A stretch of 64,000 nt of DNA, from the NCBI GenBank assembly GCA_948144175.1, contig CANXME010002412.1, forward strand, positions 1-64,000. The letters are read 5' to 3'. The stretch comes from Closterium sp. NIES-65. Lineage: Eukaryota; Streptophyta; Zygnematophyceae; Desmidiales; Closteriaceae. The translations under genes were made by a program, and so were the position numbers. This document shows, piece by piece, positions 35,871 through 45,400 of the stretch; position 1 is the first letter of the stretch; each line of letters starts with the position of its first letter. The notes below the pieces were generated by a model. That model did no database searches. It was not told the DNA's origin and saw nothing but the letters and a program-made list of their open reading frames with translations.

Positions 35871-37878
35871 CACACACCAGATGTCTCTGCGTCCGTCCAC
35901 TGCTCCTCTGCGTGCCCCTTTGCCTTCTCCTCCTGAGTCTTCTCTTCCTACTCTTGCCGACCCGGAGTCGGACTCTCGCCGTGCTGCCAGTCCTACTGTC
36001 ACGCGTCTTCTTGCTTCTCTTGTTACTGACCCTTCCTTTGAGTCCGCTGTTGCGTCTGCCCTAGTTGCGGAGCTGGTCGACTTTGCTGCTGCGTGTCGTT
36101 TAGACTACGCTGCCAGTCTTGTTGCTGAGTCTGCTGAATCTGCGTCTGCTGCGTCTGCGTGTGCCTGTCCTCCGTCCGTCGGGGGTGACTGTGCTCTTGG
36201 CACGGACGTCCTTGAGGACAGGCAGGAGGAGTTCCAGTGCTTTGCCGCCGCTTTGCCTCATCTCGTGTCCATGCTTGTTGCCCCTGAGGGAGACCCGGAT
36301 GCTCTAGACATCCCGACCCCACGCTCTTACGCAGAGGCGATGGCCGGTCCCTACTCCTCTCAGTGGCAGTCAGCCATGGACGCAGAGATGGCTTCCTGGA
36401 AGTCCACAGGCACCTACGTTGACGCTGTTCCCCCTCCTGGGGCGAACATTGTCAGTGGCATGTGGATTTTCAGGGTGAAGCGGCCGCCGGGTTCTCCGCC
36501 TGTCTTCAAGGCGCGCTACGTGGCTCGTGGCTTCAGTCAGCGACAGGGAGTTGACTTCTTTCATACTTTCTCCCCGACCCCGAAGATGACCACTCTTCGG
36601 GTTCTGCTGCACATCGCTGCTCAGCGTGACTACGAGCTTCACTCTCTTAACTTCAGCACTGCTTTCCTGCAGGGTCGCCGGCACGAGGAGATCTGGCTGC
36701 GCCGCCCTCCTGGTTTCACTGGGTCGTTCCCTCCTGGTACCCAGTGGAGCCTCCGGCGGCCAGTCTACGGTCTCCGCCAGGCGCCGCGCGAGTGGCACGA
36801 CACACTGAGAACTACACTTGCGGCTCTTGGGTTTGCTCCTTCCACTGCTGACCCGTCGCTGTTTCTGCGCACCGACACCTCGCAGCCGCCGTTCTACATC
36901 CTCGTGTACGTCGACGACTTGGTCTTTGCCACTGCGGACACTGCCGCACTCGCCCACGTGAAGTCCGAGCTGCAGAAGAGACACACGTGCACACACCTGG
37001 GTGAACTGACAAGCTATCTTGCCTTGCGGATCACCCGGGACAGAGCACGCTGCACCATTACCCTGACTCAGTCACACATGATGCAGCAGGTCCTTCAGCG
37101 CTTCGGCTTCACGTACTCCTCGCCTCTGTCCACTCCTCTGCCTACGGGACACTCGCTCTCAGCTCTGCCTTCGGATGAGTCCGTAGAGTCGAGTGGTCCG
37201 TATCCAGAGCTTGTGGGCTGCCTCATGTACCTGATAACCTGCACTCGACCTGACCTCGCATACCCTCTCAGCATCTTAGCACGCTATGTTGCTCCCGGCC
37301 GTCACCGGAAGGAGCACATGGATGCAGCTAAGAGGGTGTTGCGCTACTTGTGCAATACGTCGGGCATGGGGCTAGTGCTTGGAGGGCGTGAGCGGCCTGT
37401 GCTCACTGGGCACTCAGACGCTTCTTGGGCTAACGACCAGGCTACTCAGAGGTCGTCTCAGGGTTACACCTTCAGTCTTGGCTTTGGCTCTGTCTCTTGG
37501 CGCTCTACTCGCTCTTCTTCGGTTCTCAGCTCCAGTTGTGAGGCTGAGATCTACGCCACGGCCATGGCTGCCCAGGAGCTGCGTTGGCTCACCTACCGGC
37601 TGACTGACCTTGGAGAGCGGCCTCGTTCTCCTCCACTGCTGTACGTCGACAACAAGGCAACCATTGCTTTGTGTCAGGAGCACAGACTAGAGCACAGGAC
37701 GAAGCACATTGCTCTGCGCTACTTCCTTGCTCGAGAGCTGCAGCAGCGTGGTCAGCTTCGCCTGCGTTTCGTGGCCACTGAGGCCAACACTGCTGATGTG
37801 TTCACCAAGGCACTTCCGCCTCGTGACCATCAGCGCTTTTGCACTCTGCTAGGTCTTGTGCCCATTGGGCCTCACTAG
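35871..37878 (+). pseudogene. Copia reverse transcriptase and RNase H, motif-A Asp lost
   Basis: Longest intact frame of the element, ending at the TAG at 37876-37878. The RT domain starts near 36320 (PRSYAEAMAGPYSSQWQSAM). It contains WIFRVKR, KARYVARGFSQRQGVDF, TAFLQG, PVYGLRQAPREW and the catalytic YVDD at 36907-36918. Motif A, which should be LD-x3-AFL, reads LNFSTAFL: the metal-binding Asp is Asn (AAC at 36649-36651). RNase H follows with Asp in GHSDASW (37417-37419), the SCEAE block (37537-37548), Asp in YVDNKATIAL (37648-37650) and HRTKHIALRYF. All of these match copia family order. Upstream of about 35870 the same frame is a shadow. The enzyme would copy RNA to cDNA inside particles; this copy should be inactive. 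Confidence 0.93.
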
Positions 37879-38095
37879 CTTACCTCTTGACCTTGCTTGT
37901 ACTACTGCATTTATATATCCTTGCTCTTGCTTGTTTAGCACTGTTATATATATATGCTCTGCTGCATGTGAACTGGCCTTGTGGCCTTGACCTTGTGCTC
38001 GGAATTTGTGTGGTATCCTTGAGAACCACCCTCAGCTTGCTTTGCTTGTCTTGCTTGACTGGTCTTGTGACCCCTTGCTCTCCCCCACTTTGCCT
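37879..38095 (+). other. 3' untranslated region of the retrotransposon
   Basis: About 217 bp between the pol stop and the purine tract. It is rich in CCTTG and CTTGCTT motifs and includes a TA run at 37945-37955. CCTTGCTCTTGCT at 37919-37931 matches a common satellite variant, as noted in the findings. A frame running from 37839 through this region and the 3' LTR into satellite has no recognisable domain and is not called. Confidence 0.75.
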
Positions 38096-38104
38096 ATGGG
38101 GGTG
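38096..38104 (+). promoter_or_regulatory. Polypurine tract
   Basis: ATGGGGGTG directly precedes the 3' LTR. It is purine-rich but short and interrupted by T. Its position is that of the RNase H-resistant primer for plus-strand synthesis. Confidence 0.65.
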
Positions 38105-38239
38105 TGTCAGATTATATTTAGCTGATGCATGTATTGTAGGCTGTAGAGGGGTAGCTCATATGGGATACAACCCAATTAGGGTTGGTACTTGTACTTGTTT
38201 CATTTTGATAGTGCCATTCACTTTCCTCTCAACTCAACA
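38105..38239 (+). repeat. 3' LTR (135 bp)
   Basis: TGTCAGATTATA to CTCAACTCAACA. It matches the 5' LTR except at three positions: T at 38118 for G, A for T in the CTGTAGNGGGG block, and A for G in ATGGGNTAC. No length difference. It is followed directly by the CATGC target duplication. Confidence 0.95.
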
Positions 38240-38244
38240 CATGC
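38240..38244. repeat. Right target-site duplication, CATGC
   Basis: Exact partner of 30731-30735. The satellite then resumes in phase as TAGACCC, so no flanking DNA was lost. Confidence 0.95.
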
Positions 38245-40163
38245 TAGACCCTTGTTCTTTTTATTTTGCACACGCTAGGCCCTTGTTCTTGCTACTTCGC
38301 TAACGCTAGGCCCTTGTTCTTGATTTTTTGCACACGCTAGGCCCTTGCTCTTGCTATTTTGCACTCGCTAGGCCCTTGTTCTTGCAATTTGGCACACGCT
38401 AGGCCCTTGTTCTTGCAATTTTGCACACGCTAGGCCCTTGTTCTTTATATTTTGAACACGCTAGGCCCTTGTTCTTTTTATTTTGCACACGCTAGGCCCT
38501 TGTTCTTGCTATTTTGCACACGCTATGCCCTTGTTCCTTTTATTTTGCACACGCTAGGCCCTTGTTCTTGCAATTTTGCACTCGTTAGGCCGTTGTTCTT
38601 TTTATTTTGCACACGCTAGGCCCTTGTTCTTGCTATTTTGCACACGCTTTGCCCTTGTTCTTTTTATTTTGCACATGCTAGGCCCTTGCTCTTGCTATTT
38701 CACGAACACTAGGCCCTTATCCTTGATTTTTTGCACACGCTAGGCCCTTGCTCTTGCTATTTTGCACTCGCTAGGCCGTTGTTCTTGCAATTTTGCATAC
38801 GCTAGGCCCCTGTTCTTGCAATTTTGCACACGCTAGGCCCTTGTTCTTTTTATTTTGCACACACTAGGCCATTCTTCTTGCAATTTTGCACACGCTAGGC
38901 CCTTGTTCTGTTTATTTTGCACACGCTAGGCCCTTGTTCTTTTTATTTTGCACACGCTAGGACCTTGTTCTTTTTATTTTGCACACGCTAGGCCCTTGTT
39001 CTTGCTATTTTGCACATGCTAGGCCCTTATTCTCTTTATTTTGCACACGCTAGGCCCTTGTTCTTGCAATTTTGCATATGCTAGACCCTTGTTCTTTTTA
39101 TTTTGCACACACTAGGCACTTGCTCTTGCTATTTCGCGGACGCTAGGCCCTTGTTCTTGTTTTTTTGCACACGCTAGGCCCTTGCTCTTGCTATTGTGCA
39201 CTCGCTAGGCTCTTGTTCTTGCAATTTTGCACACACTAGGCCCTTGTTCTTGAATTCTGCACACGCTAGGCCCTTGTTCTTTTTATTTTGCACACGCTAG
39301 GCCCTTGTTCTTGCAATTTTGCACACGCTAGGCCCTTGTTCTTGCAATTTTGCACACGCTGGGCCCTTGTTCTTTTTATTTTGCACACGCTAGGCCCTTG
39401 TTCTTGCTATTTTGCACATGCTATGCCCTAGTTCTTTTTATTTTGCACATGCTAGGCCCTTGTTCTTGCAATTTTGCACAAGCTAGACCCTTGTTCTTTT
39501 TATTTTGCACACACTAGGCCCTTGCTCTTGCTATTTTGGGAACGCTAGGCCCTTGTTCTTGATTGTTTGCACACGCTAGGCCCTTGCTCTTGCTATTGTG
39601 CACTTGCTAGGCCCTTGTTCTTGCAATTTTGCACACGCTAGGCCCTTGTTCTTGCAATTTTGCACACGATAGGCCCTTGTTCTTTTTATTTTGCACACGC
39701 TAGGCCTTTGTTCTTGCAATTTTGCACATGCTAAACCATTGTTCTTTTTATTTTGCACACGCTATGCCCTTGTTCTTGCAATTTTGCACACGCTAGGCCC
39801 TTGTTCTTGCAATTTTGCACACGCTAGGCCCTTGTTCTTTTTATTTTGCACACGCTATGCCATTCTTCTTGCAATTTTGCATACGCTAGGCCCTTGTTCT
39901 TGCAACTTTGCACACGCTAGGCCCTTGTTCTTTTTATTTTGCACACGCTAGGACCTTGTTCTTTTTTTTTTGCACACGCTAGGCCCTTGTTCTTGCTATT
40001 TTGCACACACTATGCCCTTATTCTCTTTATTTTGCACACGCTAGGCCCTTGTTCTTGCAATTTTGCACATGCTAGACCCTTGTTCTTTATATTTTGCACA
40101 CGCTATGCCCTTGTTCTTGCAATTTTGCATACGCTAGGCCCTTGTTCTTTTTATTTTGCACAC

Positions 40164-40168
40164 GCTAG
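40164..40168. repeat. Left target-site duplication of solo LTR, GCTAG
   Basis: GCTAG abuts the LTR end. It is repeated at 40299-40303. The empty paralogous site (44999-45003) has it once. Confidence 0.92.
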
Positions 40169-40298
40169 TGTCAAAATTAGAAGAAAGAAAGAGGATTGAA
40201 CTAGCAAGAATGAGGATACAAATAGCAAACCCTAGAAGGGTTGTACTCGCTATAGAGCACCCCACTACAGGCTAGAACAATAAGATAATATTCTGACA
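40169..40298 (-). mobile_element. Solo LTR of a related copia family
   Basis: A 130-bp non-satellite insert. Read on the minus strand it begins TGTCAGAATATTATC and ends CTAATTTTGACA, so it has TG...CA ends. Its centre shares blocks in order with the full element's LTR: CTGTAGTGGGG, GTACAACCC and TAGGGTT. The outer thirds differ strongly, so it belongs to a related but distinct family, or is an old diverged member. It lies opposite to the full element. A 5-bp GCTAG target duplication on both sides and no internal sequence indicate LTR-LTR recombination after insertion. A small inverted-repeat transposon is less likely, given the LTR similarity and the 5-bp duplication. Confidence 0.88.
40228..40242. 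promoter_or_regulatory. Hairpin with AAACCCTA motif in solo LTR
   Basis: AACCC and GGGTT pair around TAGAA. The plus strand reads AAACCCTA, an exact plant telo-box core. Its position matches the hairpin of the full element's LTR although the loop sequence differs. Function is inferred only from conservation. Confidence 0.42.
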
Positions 40299-40303
40299 GC
40301 TAG
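40299..40303. repeat. Right target-site duplication of solo LTR, GCTAG
   Basis: Exact partner of 40164-40168. Satellite continues as GCCCTTGTTC in phase. Confidence 0.92.
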
Positions 40304-40690
40304 GCCCTTGTTCTTGCTATTTTGCACACGCTAGGCCCTTGTTCTTGCAATTTTGCACACGCTAGGCCCTTGTTCTTGCAATTTTGCACACGCTAGGCTC
40401 TTGTTCTTGCTATTTTGCACACGCTAGGCCCTTGTTTTTGCAATTTTGCCCACGCTAGGCCCTTGTTCTTTTTATTTTGCACACGCTAGGTCCTTGTTCT
40501 TTCGATTTTGCACATGCTAGGCCCTTGTTCTTGTTATTTTGCACACGCTAGGCCCTTGTTCTTTTTATTTTGCACACGCTAGGCCCTTGTTCTTTATATT
40601 TTGCACATGCTAGGCCCTTGTTCTGGCTATTTTGCACACGCTATGCCCTAGTTCTATTTTTTTTGCACACGCTAGGCCCTTGTTCTTGCA
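40304..40690. repeat. Satellite segment duplicated at 45004-45400
   Basis: After the solo LTR, satellite here matches 45004-45400 with only about five differences seen by eye. It includes the otherwise unseen TTCTGGCTATTTTG monomer and the TTTTGCCCACG monomer. The match also covers about 60 bp left of the LTR. The offset is 4,835 bp left of the insertion and 4,700 bp right of it; the difference of 135 equals the LTR plus one target duplication. Confidence 0.88.
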
Positions 40691-43600
40691 ATTTTGCACA
40701 TGCTAGGCCCTTGTTCTTGCTATTTTGCACACGCTAGACCCTTGTTCTTGCTATTTTGCACACGCTAGACATTTGTTCTTGCAATTTTGCACACGCTAGG
40801 CCCTTGTTCTTGCGATTTTGCACACGCTAGGCCCTTGTTCTTGCAATTTTGCACACGCTAGGTCCTTGTTCTTGCAATTTTGAACACGCTAGGCCCTTGT
40901 TCTTGCAATTTTGCACACGCTAGGCCCTTGTTCTTGCTATTTTGCACACGCTAGACCCTTGTTCTTGCTATTTTGCACACGCTAGAGATTTGTTTTCGCA
41001 ATTTTGCACATGCTAGGCCCTTGTTATTGCAATTTTGCAGACGCTAGGCCCTTGTTCTTGCAATTTTGCACAGGCTTGGCCCTTGTTCTTGCTATTTTGC
41101 ACACGCTAGGCCCTTGTTCTTGCAATTTTGCACACGCTAGGCCCTTATTCTTGCTATTTTGCATACGCTAGATTCTTGTTCTTCCAATTTTGCACACGCT
41201 AGGCCCTTGTTCTTGCTCTTTTGCACATGTGAGACCCTTGATCTTGCATTTTTGCACACGCTAGGCCCCTCTTCTTGCTCTTTTGCACCCGCTAGACCCT
41301 TGTTCTTCCAATTTTGCACACGCTAGGCCCTTGTTCTTGCTATTTTGCACACGCTAGGCCCTTGTTCTTGCTATTTTGCACACGCTAGACCCTTGTTCTT
41401 GCAATTTTGCACACGCTAGGCCCTTGTTCTTGCTATTTTGCACACGCTAGACCCTTGTTCTTGCAATTTTGCACACGCTAGGCCCTTGTTCTTGCTACAC
41501 GCTAGGCCCTTGTTCTTGCTATTTCCACACGCTAGACCCTTGTTCTTGCAATTTTGCACACGCTAGGCCCTTGTTCTTGCAATTTTGCACACGCTAGACC
41601 CTTGTTCTTGCAATTTTGCACACGCTAGGCCCTTGTTCCTGCTATTTTGCACACACTAGACCCTTGTTCTTGCAATTATGCATACGCTATGCCCTTGTTC
41701 TTGCTATTCTGCACACGCTAGACCCTTGTTCTTGCAATTTTGCATATGCTAGGCCCTTGTTCTTGCTATTTTGCACACGCCAGGCCCTTGTTGTTGCTAT
41801 TTTACACACGCTAGGCCCTTGTTCTTGCAATTTTGCACACGTTAGGCCCTTGTTCTTGCAATTTTGCATACGCCAGACCCTTGTTCTTGCAATTTTGCAC
41901 ACGCTAGGCCCTTATTCTTGCAATTTTGCACACGCAAGGCCCTTGTTCTTGCAATTTTGCACACGCTAGGCCCTTGTTCTTGCAATTTTGCACACGCTAG
42001 GCCCTTGTTCTTAAAATTTTGCACACGCTAGGCCCTTGTTCTTGCAATTTTGGGCACGCTAGGCCCTTGTTCTTGCATTCTTGCACAGGCTAAGTCCTTG
42101 TTCTTGCTATTTTGCCCACGCTATGCCCTTGTTCTTGCTATTTTGCACACGCTATGCCCTTGTTCTTGCTATTTTGCACACGCTAGACCCTTGTTCTTGC
42201 AATTTTGCACACGCTTGGCCTTTGTTCTTGCAATTTTGCACACGCTAGGCCCTTGTTCTTGCAATTTTGCATACGCTAGGCCCTTGTTCTTGCAATTTTG
42301 CACACGCTAGGCCCTTGTTCTTGCTATTCTGCACACGCTAGACCATTGTTCTTGCAATTTTGCACACGCTAGGCCCTTGTTCTTCCTATTTTGCACACGC
42401 AAGACCCTTGTTCTTGCATTTTTGCACACGCTAGGCCCTTGTTCTTGCAATTTTGCACACGCTAGACCCTTGTTGTTGCAATTTTACACACGCTAGGCCC
42501 TTGTTCTTGCTATTTTGCACACGCTAGACCCTAGTTCTTGCAATTTTGCACATGCTAGGCCCTTGTTGTTGCAAATTTGCACACGCTAGGCCCTTGTTCT
42601 TGCAATTTTGCACACGCTAGGCCCTTGTTCGTGCAATTTTGCGCACGCTAGGCCCTTGTTCTTGCAATTTTACACACGCTAGGTCCTTGTTCTTTCTATT
42701 TTGCACACGCGAGACCCTTGTTGCATTTTTGCACACGCTAGGCCCTTGTTCTTGCTATTTTGCACACGCTAGACCCTTGTTCTTGCTATTCTGCACACGC
42801 TAGGCCCTTGTTCTTGCTATTTTGCACACGCTAGACCCTTGTTCTTGCTATTTTGCACACGCTAGACCCTTGTTCTTGCAATTTTGCACACGCTACGCCC
42901 TTGTTCTTGCAGTTTTGCACACGCTAGGCCCTTGTTCTTGAAATTTTGCAGAGGCTAGGCCCTTGATATTGCAATTTTGCACACGCTAGGCCCTTGTTAT
43001 TGCAATTTTGCACAGGCTAGGCCCTTGTTCTTGCTATTTTGTACACGCTATGCCCTTCTTCTTGCTATTTTGCAGACGCTATGCCCTTGTTCTTGCTATA
43101 TTGCACACGCTAGGCCCTTGTTCTTGCAATTTTGCACAGGCTAGGCCCTTGTTCTTGCTATTTTTCACACGCTATGCCCTTCTTCTTGCTATTTTGCAGA
43201 CGTTATGCCCTTGTTCTTGCTATATTGCACACGCTAGACCCTTGTTCTTGCAATTCTGCACACGCTAGGCCCTTGTTCTTGCAATTTTGCACACGCTAGG
43301 CCTATATTCTTGCAATTTTGCACATGCTAGGCACTTGTTCTTGCAATTTTGCACACGCTAGGCCCTTGTTCTTGCTATTTTGCACACGCTAGACCCTTGT
43401 TCTTGCAATTTTGCACACGCTAGGCCCTTATTCTTGCAATTTTGCACACGCAAGGCCCTTTTTCTTGCAATTTTGCACACGCTAGGCCCTTGTTCTTGCA
43501 ATTTTGCACATGCTAGGCCCTTGTTCTTGCAATTTTGCACACGCTAGGCCCTTGTTCTTGCAATTTTGCACACGCTAGGCCCTTGTTCTTGCAATTTTGC

Positions 43601-44960
43601 ACAGGCTTGGCCCTTGTTGTTGCTATTTTGCACACGCTAGGCCCTTGTTCTTGCAATTTTGCACACGCTAGGCCCTTGTTCTTGCTATTTTGCATACGCT
43701 AGACCCTTGTTCTTGCAATTTTGCACACGCTAGGCCCTTGTTCTTGCTATTTTGCACATGTGAGACCCTTGATCTTGCATTTTTGCACACGCTACGCACT
43801 TGTTCTTGCTATTTTGCACAAGCTAGACCCTTGTTCTTGCAATTTTGCACGCGCTAGGCCCTTGTTGTTGCAATTTTGCACACGCTAGGCCCTTGTTCTT
43901 GCAATTTTGCACACGCTAGGCCCTTGTTCTTGCAATTTTGCACACGATAGGCCCTTGTTCTTGCTATTTTGCACACACTAGACCCTTGTTCTTGCAATTT
44001 TGCACACGCGATGCCCTTGTTTTTGCTATTTTGCACATGCTAGACCCTTGTTCTTGCAATTTTGCATACGCTAGGCCCTTGTTGTTGCAATTTTGCACAC
44101 GCTAGGCCCTTGTTCTTGCTTTTTTGCACACGCTAGACCCTTGTTCTTGCAATTTTGCACACGCGAGGCCCTTGTTCTTGCTATTTTGCACACGCTAGAC
44201 CCTTGTTCTTGCAATTTTGCACATGCTAGGCCCTTGTTCTTCCAATTTTGCACATGCTAGGCCCTTGTTCTTGCAATTTTGCACACGCTAGGCCCTTGTT
44301 CTTGCAATTTTGCACACGCTAGGACTTTGTTATTGCTATTTTGCAGCCGCTAGACCCTTGTTCTTGCAAGTTTGCACACACTATGCCCTTGTTCTTGCTA
44401 TTTTGCACACGCTAGGCCCTTGTTCTTGCAATTTTGCACACGCTAGGCTCTTGTTCTTGCTATTTTGCACACGCTAGACCCTTGTTCTTGCAATTTTGCA
44501 CACAATAGGCCCTTGTTCTTGCTATTTTGCACACGCTAGACCCCTGTTAATGCAATTTTGCACACGCTAGGCCCTTGTTCTTGCAATTTTGTACATGCTA
44601 GGCCCTTGTTCTTGCTATTTTGCACACGCTAGACCCTTGTTCTTGCAATTTTGCACACGCTAGGTCTTGTTCTTGCAATTTTGCACACTCTAGGCTCTTG
44701 TTCTTGCTATTTTGCACACGCTAGGCCCTTGTTCTTGCTATTTTGCAGATGCCCCGCCCTTGTTCTTGCTATTTTGCACACGGTAGGCCCTTGTTCTTGC
44801 TATTTTGCACACACTAGGCCCTTGTTCCTGAAATTTTGCAAATGCTAGGCCCTTGTTCGTGCAATTATGCCCACCCGAGGCCGTTGTTCTTGCAATTTTG
44901 CACATGCTAGGCCCTTGTTCTTGCAATTTTGCACACGCTAGGCCCTTGTTCTTGCAATTT
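40691..44960. repeat. A/B-type satellite domain
   Basis: About 138 monomers of TTGCAATTTT and TTGCTATTTT classes with CTAGACC variants and few poly-T monomers. It contains irregular units such as TTGTTGCATTTTTGC near 42720 and GCTACACGCTAGG near 41496. The GCAGATGCCCCGCCC marker at 44745 links its right end to 917, 4546 and 18186. No gene. Confidence 0.82.
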
Positions 44961-45400
44961 TGCATACGCTAGGCCCTTGTTCTTTTTATTTTGCACACGC
45001 TAGGCCCTTGTTCTTGCTATTTTGCACACGCTAGGCCCTTGTTCTTGCAATTTTGCACACGCTAGGCCCTTGTTCTTGCAATTTTGCACACGCTAGGCTC
45101 TTGTTCTTGCTATTTTGCACACGCTAGGCCCTTGTTTTTGCAATTTTGCCCACGCTAGGCCCTTGTTCTTTTTATTTTGCACACGCTAGGTCCTTGTTCT
45201 TTTGATTTTGCACATGCTAGGCCCTTGTTCTTGCTATTTTGCACACGCTAGGCCCTTGTTCTTTTTATTTTGCAAACGCTAGGCCCTTGTTCTTTTTATT
45301 TTGCACATGCTAGGCCCTTGTTCTGGCTATTTTGCACACGCTATGCCCTAGTTCTATTTATTTTGCACACGCTAGGCCCTTGTTCTTGCAATTTTGCACA
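44942..45400. repeat. Paralogous empty site of the solo LTR insertion
   Basis: Matches 40107-40168 joined directly to 40304-40690. GCTAG occurs once, at 44999-45003, exactly where the solo LTR lies in the paralogue. This independently confirms both LTR boundaries and the target duplication. It shows the two satellite segments share an ancestor without the insertion. Confidence 0.9.

Larger units (their letters stand above)
30736..38239 (+). mobile_element. Ty1/copia LTR retrotransposon, complete but inactive
   Basis: A 7,504-bp element bounded by 135-bp direct LTRs and a 5-bp target duplication, CATGC. The order is 5' LTR, primer-binding site, leader, gag, aspartic protease, integrase, reverse transcriptase, RNase H, purine tract and 3' LTR. 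Integrase lying before RT is diagnostic of the copia superfamily. The interior is GC-rich and contrasts sharply with the 48% GC satellite. Coding is destroyed by frameshifts near 32299-32313, 32617-32660, 34050-34080 and 35855-35900, a TAG at 34920-34922, and loss of the RT motif-A aspartate. The LTRs differ at only 3 of 135 positions, so insertion is fairly recent. It sits in the same orientation as the pyrimidine-rich satellite strand. No env-like frame is present. Confidence 0.96.
38240..40168. repeat. T-type satellite between the two insertions
   Basis: Poly-T monomers and CGCGAACG-like cassettes resume immediately after the retrotransposon in the same higher-order phase. This fits simple insertion into a T-type array. 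A shift toward mixed monomers begins near 39,700. The longest open frame here runs into the solo LTR and is not coding. Confidence 0.82.

Noticed and set aside
37945-37955. TATATATATAT as a promoter
   Set aside because: It lies in the 3' untranslated region between the pol stop and the purine tract, with no downstream gene; a simple TA run is enough.
37839-38303. 154-codon frame crossing the pol end, 3' UTR, 3' LTR and satellite
   Set aside because: It overlaps RNase H out of frame, begins at TTG and ends in satellite. Its hydrophobic look comes from CTTG-rich sequence.
40169-40298. Small inverted-repeat DNA transposon (ends TGTCA / TGACA)
   Set aside because: The central similarity to the copia LTR, the 5-bp target duplication and the TG...CA ends fit a solo LTR better. 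The 5-bp end symmetry is short.
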